A stretch of 10,186 nucleotides of DNA, from positions 1 to 10,186 of the forward strand of contig DRQB01000032.1 in NCBI GenBank assembly GCA_011330645.1. Reading direction: 5' to 3'. Made by a program: the position numbers and the translations under genes. The notes beneath the pieces are model-generated. The model made no database searches, was not told the origin of the DNA, and was given only the letters and a program-made list of their open reading frames with translations. This document shows positions 6,692-10,186 of this stretch, piece by piece. Source of the DNA: Campylobacterota bacterium. GTDB lineage: Bacteria; Campylobacterota; Campylobacteria; Campylobacterales; Sulfurovaceae. Every line of letters begins with the position of its first letter. The stretch's first letter is position 1.

Positions 6692-8284
6692 TTAGAGTTG
6701 TGGACCTGCCGAAGCAAAATCAAATTCACCACCCTTGTCATCATAACGGTGGAAGTTCTCTTGGAACATTCCAGCAAGCTTGGAAAGCATAGCATCATAT
6801 TCTTCTTTATTCTCCCATGTGCCACGAGGATTCAATACAGCATTGTTCTGTACACCATCCAGTGTTTTAGGGATTTGAAGATTAAACAAAGGTAAAGTAT
6901 CAAACTCCGCATTGTTAATAGAACCATTGAGAATGCCATCAATACATGCTCTGGTATCTTTAATACTCATACGTTTTCCCACACCATAAGGACCCCCTGT
7001 CCATCCTGTATTGACAAGATAGACATTGACACCATGCTCATCTATCTTTTTACCAAGAAGTTCCGCATACTTTGTAGGGTGTAATGGTAAAAATGCTTCA
7101 CCAAAACATGCAGAGAATGTAGCTACTGGTTCAGTAATACCACGTTCAGTACCAGCAACTTTAGCAGTATACCCAGAAAGGAAATAATACATGGCTTGTT
7201 CTTTAGTCAATTTAGAAACAGGAGGAAGTACACCAAAAGCATCAGCAGAGAGAAAAATAATATTATTTGGATGTCCCGCTTGCAAATCTTTTTGATGATT
7301 TTCTATATGTTCAATAGGGTAAGAAACACGTGTATTTTCTGTTTTACTTCCATCCGTATAGTCTACTTTTCCTGTCGCATCGGCTACAACATTTTCTAAA
7401 AGTGCATCTTTCACAATCGCACCATAAATCTCTGGTTCGCTCTTTGCATCTAGGTTAATCACCTTGGCATAACATCCGCCCTCAAAGTTAAAGACACCAT
7501 GGTCATCCCAACCATGTTCATCATCACCGATGAGTGCTCTTTTAGGGTCTGTTGAAAGTGTCGTTTTCCCTGTACCAGAAAGTCCAAAGAAAAGACAAAC
7601 ATCACCCTCTTCACCTACATTGGCAGAACAGTGCATTGAGAGTTTACCTTCAAGTGGTAACCAGTAGTTCATCATAGAGAAGATACCCTTTTTCATCTCA
7701 CCACCATACCAAGTTCCACCGATGATAGAAACATTATCTTCTATATTAAAGACGACATAAACATCTGAATTAAGTCCATGCTCTTTATACTTTTCATCGA
7801 CGGTTTTACAAGCATTATAGACAGTAAAATCCGGTTCAAATGTTTCAAGTTCTTCTTCTGTAGGGCGAATGAACATATTTTTTACAAAGTGTGCCTGCCA
7901 TGCAACTTCAGAAATGAAACGTATAGAACGTTTAGATGCAGCACTTGCACCAGTATATACATCTGTTACATAAATGTTTTTCCCAGAAAGCTGTGTCAAT
8001 GTTAAATCAAGAAGTTCATCATAAATTTCTTTTTTTATCTTTTTGTTTACATCACCCCAAGCAATATGCTGATTTGAAGGTGCTTGGTCTACAAAATATT
8101 TATCTTTAGGACTACGCCCTGTAAAGATCCCCGTATCACACATCGCTGTGCCTGATGTTGAGATTTTACACTCTCCACTGTTTACTTCGTGCGCTTGCAA
8201 CTCGTCATAACTTAAATTATAATATACATCACCGATGTCTTTTAATCCCAGTTTGTCAAGTCCGTTGGGCGTTTTGGTACTCAT
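6692..8284 (-). CDS. pckA: Phosphoenolpyruvate carboxykinase (ATP)
   Basis: A 530-residue cytosolic enzyme catalysing oxaloacetate + ATP = PEP + ADP + CO2, the entry step of gluconeogenesis. Diagnostic features of the ATP-type family are all present: TGRSPKDK (55-62, substrate-binding R57), GGTWYGGEMKKG (189-200) with a metal-binding Lys, H218, the P-loop GLSGTGKTTLS (234-244), the metal-binding DDEH (254-257), and R319 in the conserved TRVSYP. I place the start at ATG 8284 because AGAGGA stands just upstream and the N-terminus MSTKTPNGLDKLGL aligns with family length. The frame is open a further 27 codons upstream, but that part has no ribosome binding site and no family-like sequence. The gene follows the oadB terminator and a 150-base gap, so it has its own promoter. 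Its neighbours supply or consume oxaloacetate. Confidence 0.97.
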   Translation of the reverse strand: MSTKTPNGLDKLGLKDIGDVYYNLSYDELQAHEVNSGECKISTSGTAMCDTGIFTGRSPKDKYFVDQAPSNQHIAWGDVNKKIKKEIYDELLDLTLTQLSGKNIYVTDVYTGASAASKRSIRFISEVAWQAHFVKNMFIRPTEEELETFEPDFTVYNACKTVDEKYKEHGLNSDVYVVFNIEDNVSIIGGTWYGGEMKKGIFSMMNYWLPLEGKLSMHCSANVGEEGDVCLFFGLSGTGKTTLSTDPKRALIGDDEHGWDDHGVFNFEGGCYAKVINLDAKSEPEIYGAIVKDALLENVVADATGKVDYTDGSKTENTRVSYPIEHIENHQKDLQAGHPNNIIFLSADAFGVLPPVSKLTKEQAMYYFLSGYTAKVAGTERGITEPVATFSACFGEAFLPLHPTKYAELLGKKIDEHGVNVYLVNTGWTGGPYGVGKRMSIKDTRACIDGILNGSINNAEFDTLPLFNLQIPKTLDGVQNNAVLNPRGTWENKEEYDAMLSKLAGMFQENFHRYDDKGGEFDFASAGPQL

Positions 8285-8312
8285 AGTATCCTCTTTATAG
8301 ATAATTAATTTT

Positions 8313-8331
8313 ATTTCTAAAAAATAGAAAT
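8313..8331 (-). promoter_or_regulatory. Small hairpin in the pckA leader
   Basis: ATTTCTA at 8313-8319 and TAGAAAT at 8325-8331 are perfect reverse complements around AAAAA. On the minus strand this gives an A/U-rich 7-bp stem about 29 bases before the pckA start. It is weak thermodynamically and could equally be a dyad operator. Function unknown. Confidence 0.35.
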
Positions 8332-8349
8332 TTGGTTTAATGCTAAAGC

Positions 8350-8381
8350 ATAAATCAAAAAACAAATGTTTTCTGATTTAT
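8350..8381. promoter_or_regulatory. Large palindrome upstream of pckA, candidate operator
   Basis: The 15-base arms 8350-8364 and 8367-8381 are reverse complements with one mismatch, separated by only AA (centre TGTTTT facing AAAACA). The site sits 66-97 bases before the pckA start and after the oadB terminator, where the pckA promoter should be. Near-perfect symmetry with a 2-base centre fits a dimeric regulator better than an RNA hairpin. I do not recognise the motif as a named consensus. Confidence 0.45.
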
Positions 8382-8395
8382 ACCCTAAAAGTCAT

Positions 8396-8429
8396 AAAAA
8401 AAGGGAAGTGAAAAAAATCACTTCCCTTT
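8396..8429 (-). terminator. Intrinsic terminator of the oadB operon
   Basis: Read on the minus strand, AAAGGGAAGTGA (8429-8418), a T6 loop and TCACTTCCCTTT (8411-8400) form a perfect 12-bp stem, and the T-run continues to 8396. It begins 6 bases after the oadB stop. Stem plus T-tract make this the clearest terminator in the window, separating oadB from pckA. The plus strand also has an A/T-rich flank but no gene to terminate. Confidence 0.9.
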
Positions 8430-8435
8430 GATAGG

Positions 8436-9782
8436 TTATTTAAAGATAGAAAGTAACACACCTGCTGCAACGGCAGAACCGATAACACCAGCCACGTTAG
8501 GACCCATTGCATGCATAAGCAAGATGTTTCCGGGTTTCTCTTCAGAACCAACCTTAGATGCAACCCTTGCTGCCATAGGTACCGCAGAAACCCCTGCTGC
8601 ACCGATGAGCGGGTTAATAGGCTCTTTAGAAAATTTATTCATTAATTTAGCCATAAGCACACCTGCTGCAGTACCTGCAGAGAAGGCAAGTAAACCAATA
8701 ACCATAATACCTAATGTCTCAGCGACAAGGAACTTGTCAGCCTGCAGTGTCATACCAACACCAAAACCTAGAAAAATAGTGACAACGTTGATCAATGAGT
8801 TTTGCATCTCATTGGATAGTCTGTCAACCACACCTGACTCTTTAGCAAAGTTACCAAAGGCAAACGAACCCATAAGTGGTGCAGCATCTGGAAGTACCAA
8901 TGCAATCATCATAATAACCACTAAAGGGAAAATAAGTTTTTCAAGCTTATTCACTTTTCTTGTTGTTTTCATCACAATTTGACGCTCTTCTTTTGTCGTA
9001 AGTGCTCTCATTATTGGTGGTTGAATAACAGGTACCAACGCCATGTATGAGTACGCAGCAACAGCAATAGCACCTAACATTTCAGGGGCAAGTGCAGAAG
9101 CAATAAAAATAGAAGTAGGACCATCTGCACCACCGATAATACTAATCGCTGAACATTGTTTCATTGTAAAGTCAACCATACCTGTATACTGTGAAAGTGC
9201 CGCGGCACCTACAAGTGAACCAAAGATACCAAACTGTGCTGCTCCACCAAGAAGTGCAGTCTTAGGATTAGCAAGGAGTGGACCAAAGTCAGTCATTGCA
9301 CCAACACCCATAAAGATAAGAAGTGGAAAGAACTCATTTTGAATACCCATACTATAAATAATACCAAGCATATGTCCTGGTGCACTCATGTCAGCAATAG
9401 GTATATTGGCAAGTAGACCACCAAAGGCTATAGGTAAAAGAAGCAGTGGTTCAAAGCCCTTTCCAATAGCCAAATAAAAGAGTACAAAGATAATAAGGAA
9501 CATAATCACACGTCCCCAGCTTTGTGCGAAGAGAGACATCTCTACGCCTTGACCATTCTTAAGTCCTTCCACAGGATTAATAATAGCATCTAGTCCTGTT
9601 GTATGGAAGAATGACTCTACTAGTCCAACAATACTCTTTTCTTTATAGGTTGCTTTTTCTTCTGCTATCAGTTCTGCCTGAGTTTTAAACTCAGTCACGC
9701 CTGCATGCTCATTTGCTGTTGCCGCATTGGTAAACAATGCAAACACAAACAGCAGAGAAAGTAAAAGTTGTTTGAGCTTCAT
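8436..9782 (-). CDS. oadB: Na+-translocating decarboxylase beta subunit (OadB/MmdB/GcdB family) with signal-peptide-like N-terminal extension
   Basis: A 448-residue polytopic membrane protein that decarboxylates carboxybiotin and moves Na+ across the inner membrane. The family core is unmistakable: GKGFEPLLLLPIAFGGLLANIP (107-128), MGVGAMTDFGPLLANP (158-173), GGADGPTSIF (217-226), YSYMALVPVIQPPIMRALT (244-262) and NPLIGAAGVSAVPMAAR (390-406). D220, N390, G394, S399 and R406 sit at a constant offset of 17 from the functional residues of Klebsiella OadB as I recall them (D203, N373, G377, S382, R389). Unusual is an N-terminal extension of about 70 residues: MKLKQLLLSLLFVFALFTNA looks like a signal peptide, followed by a polar, possibly periplasmic segment before the first core helix. 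The gene starts 2 bases after the biotin-protein stop with GGAG 5 bases upstream. Whether the partner acid is oxaloacetate, methylmalonyl-CoA or glutaconyl-CoA is not decided by this subunit; the pckA context suggests oxaloacetate. Confidence 0.93.
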   Translation of the reverse strand: MKLKQLLLSLLFVFALFTNAATANEHAGVTEFKTQAELIAEEKATYKEKSIVGLVESFFHTTGLDAIINPVEGLKNGQGVEMSLFAQSWGRVIMFLIIFVLFYLAIGKGFEPLLLLPIAFGGLLANIPIADMSAPGHMLGIIYSMGIQNEFFPLLIFMGVGAMTDFGPLLANPKTALLGGAAQFGIFGSLVGAAALSQYTGMVDFTMKQCSAISIIGGADGPTSIFIASALAPEMLGAIAVAAYSYMALVPVIQPPIMRALTTKEERQIVMKTTRKVNKLEKLIFPLVVIMMIALVLPDAAPLMGSFAFGNFAKESGVVDRLSNEMQNSLINVVTIFLGFGVGMTLQADKFLVAETLGIMVIGLLAFSAGTAAGVLMAKLMNKFSKEPINPLIGAAGVSAVPMAARVASKVGSEEKPGNILLMHAMGPNVAGVIGSAVAAGVLLSIFK

Positions 9783-9784
9783 GC

Positions 9785-10141
9785 TTACTCCATTGTGGCT
9801 AAAAGTTGGGCGTCTGCGACTGTGTCGTTTACATTTACATTGATAGAAGCAATTTTACCTGCTTGCGGTGCTGCAATGTCGATTTCCATCTTCATCGCTT
9901 CAAGAATCATAATAATATCACCCTCTGCTACCGTATCACCTGGATTTTTAAGGATTTTCCATACGTTACCTGGTGTTTGTGAGTTAATCTCAACACTTCC
10001 TGCTCCAGCTGGTCCCGCAGGTGCCGCCGCTACTGGAGTTGCTGCTACTGTTGAAGGTGCTATTTGAATATCACCTTCACCCTCTGCTACTTGAACGCTG
10101 TATTGTTTACCATCTACTACTACTGTATAATTTCCTGCCAT
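9785..10141 (-). CDS. Biotin carboxyl carrier (biotinyl-lipoyl) protein of the decarboxylase complex
   Basis: From ATG 10141 this is a 118-residue protein. A short N-terminal strand region (NYTVVVDGKQYSVQV) is followed by a flexible Ala/Pro/Gly linker at about 28-48, then a biotinyl domain to the C-terminus with EAMKMEI at 81-87, where K84 is the biotinylated lysine. It would carry CO2 as carboxybiotin from the carboxyltransferase (alpha) subunit to OadB, encoded 2 bases downstream. I favour ATG 10141 because GGAG stands 8 bases before it. The frame is, however, open to the window edge, with another ATG at 10183 and 15 extra codons (LMVRKGKNNCSGDSE from the edge) that do not look like a domain. 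It could therefore be a stand-alone subunit, as in MmdC/GcdC-type complexes, or less likely the C-terminus of a larger alpha subunit. Confidence 0.85.
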   Translation of the reverse strand: MAGNYTVVVDGKQYSVQVAEGEGDIQIAPSTVAATPVAAAPAGPAGAGSVEINSQTPGNVWKILKNPGDTVAEGDIIMILEAMKMEIDIAAPQAGKIASINVNVNDTVADAQLLATME

Positions 10142-10186
10142 TTCACTATCTCCACTACAATTATTTTTACCTTTTCTTACCATGAG

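Noticed and set aside
8285..8365. 27-codon N-terminal extension of pckA
   Set aside because: The upstream ATG has no ribosome binding site and the added residues come from the AT-rich, palindrome-bearing leader; the ATG at 8284 has AGAGGA and gives the family length.
8378..8602. 74-codon minus-strand frame overlapping the end of oadB
   Set aside because: It is out of frame with oadB and runs through the terminator hairpin; no support for translation.
8428..8982. 184-codon plus-strand open frame antisense to oadB
   Set aside because: It lies entirely over oadB and its terminator, is rich in A/T/S/P as expected of the reverse reading of a hydrophobic membrane gene, has no ribosome binding site, and resembles no domain. 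A shadow frame.
1..10186. Mobile elements, CRISPR arrays, tRNA or rRNA genes
   Set aside because: No transposase or integrase, no spaced direct repeats and no cloverleaf or rRNA-like sequence were seen; all gaps are under 175 bases and are accounted for by promoters, operators and hairpins.

Overview
The window reads as chromosomal DNA of an AT-rich Gram-negative bacterium. The gene set (pckA next to a Na+-pump-type decarboxylase beta subunit, TrkA/TrkH, a TetR-controlled RND efflux operon), tight gene packing and AAGGAG-type ribosome binding sites fit a Campylobacterota (Sulfurovum/Sulfurimonas-like) genome. That assignment is an inference from overall impression; there is no rRNA or other marker here to prove it. 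Every gene I can support lies on the minus strand, so transcription runs from right to left.

From the right edge: a small biotin-carrier protein (start at 10141) and oadB (9782-8436) form the distal part of an oxaloacetate/methylmalonyl-CoA-type decarboxylase operon that ends in a strong intrinsic terminator (8429-8396). A promoter-bearing gap with a large palindrome (8350-8381) leads into pckA (8284-6692), ATP-dependent PEP carboxykinase. The biotin protein and OadB act on the pyruvate/oxaloacetate pair at the membrane, and PckA interconverts oxaloacetate and PEP. This half of the window is therefore a C3/C4 node for gluconeogenesis or anaplerosis, probably coupled to a sodium gradient. A hairpin after pckA separates it from trkA-trkH (6519-3770), the K+ uptake system: the cytoplasmic NAD-binding gating ring and the membrane channel subunit.

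The left part is a four-gene efflux operon: a TetR-family regulator (3678-3037), a TolC-like outer-membrane factor (3040-1754), a periplasmic adaptor (1757-747) and the first 247 residues of an RND pump (742 to beyond base 1). The genes overlap by 4 bases or are separated by 4 bases, so they are almost certainly co-transcribed and translationally coupled. A clean inverted repeat overlapping a TATAAT box just upstream of tetR is the expected self-operator.

The main anomaly is in trkH. A run of ten T residues on the coding strand puts the last 26 codons out of frame. The displaced frame encodes the conserved C-terminal GRLE-containing helix, so one base fewer would restore a normal 480-residue protein. 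This could be a sequencing error, a recent mutation or a slippery phase-variable tract. I see no mobile element, CRISPR array, tRNA or rRNA, and nothing I would call a wholly new system.
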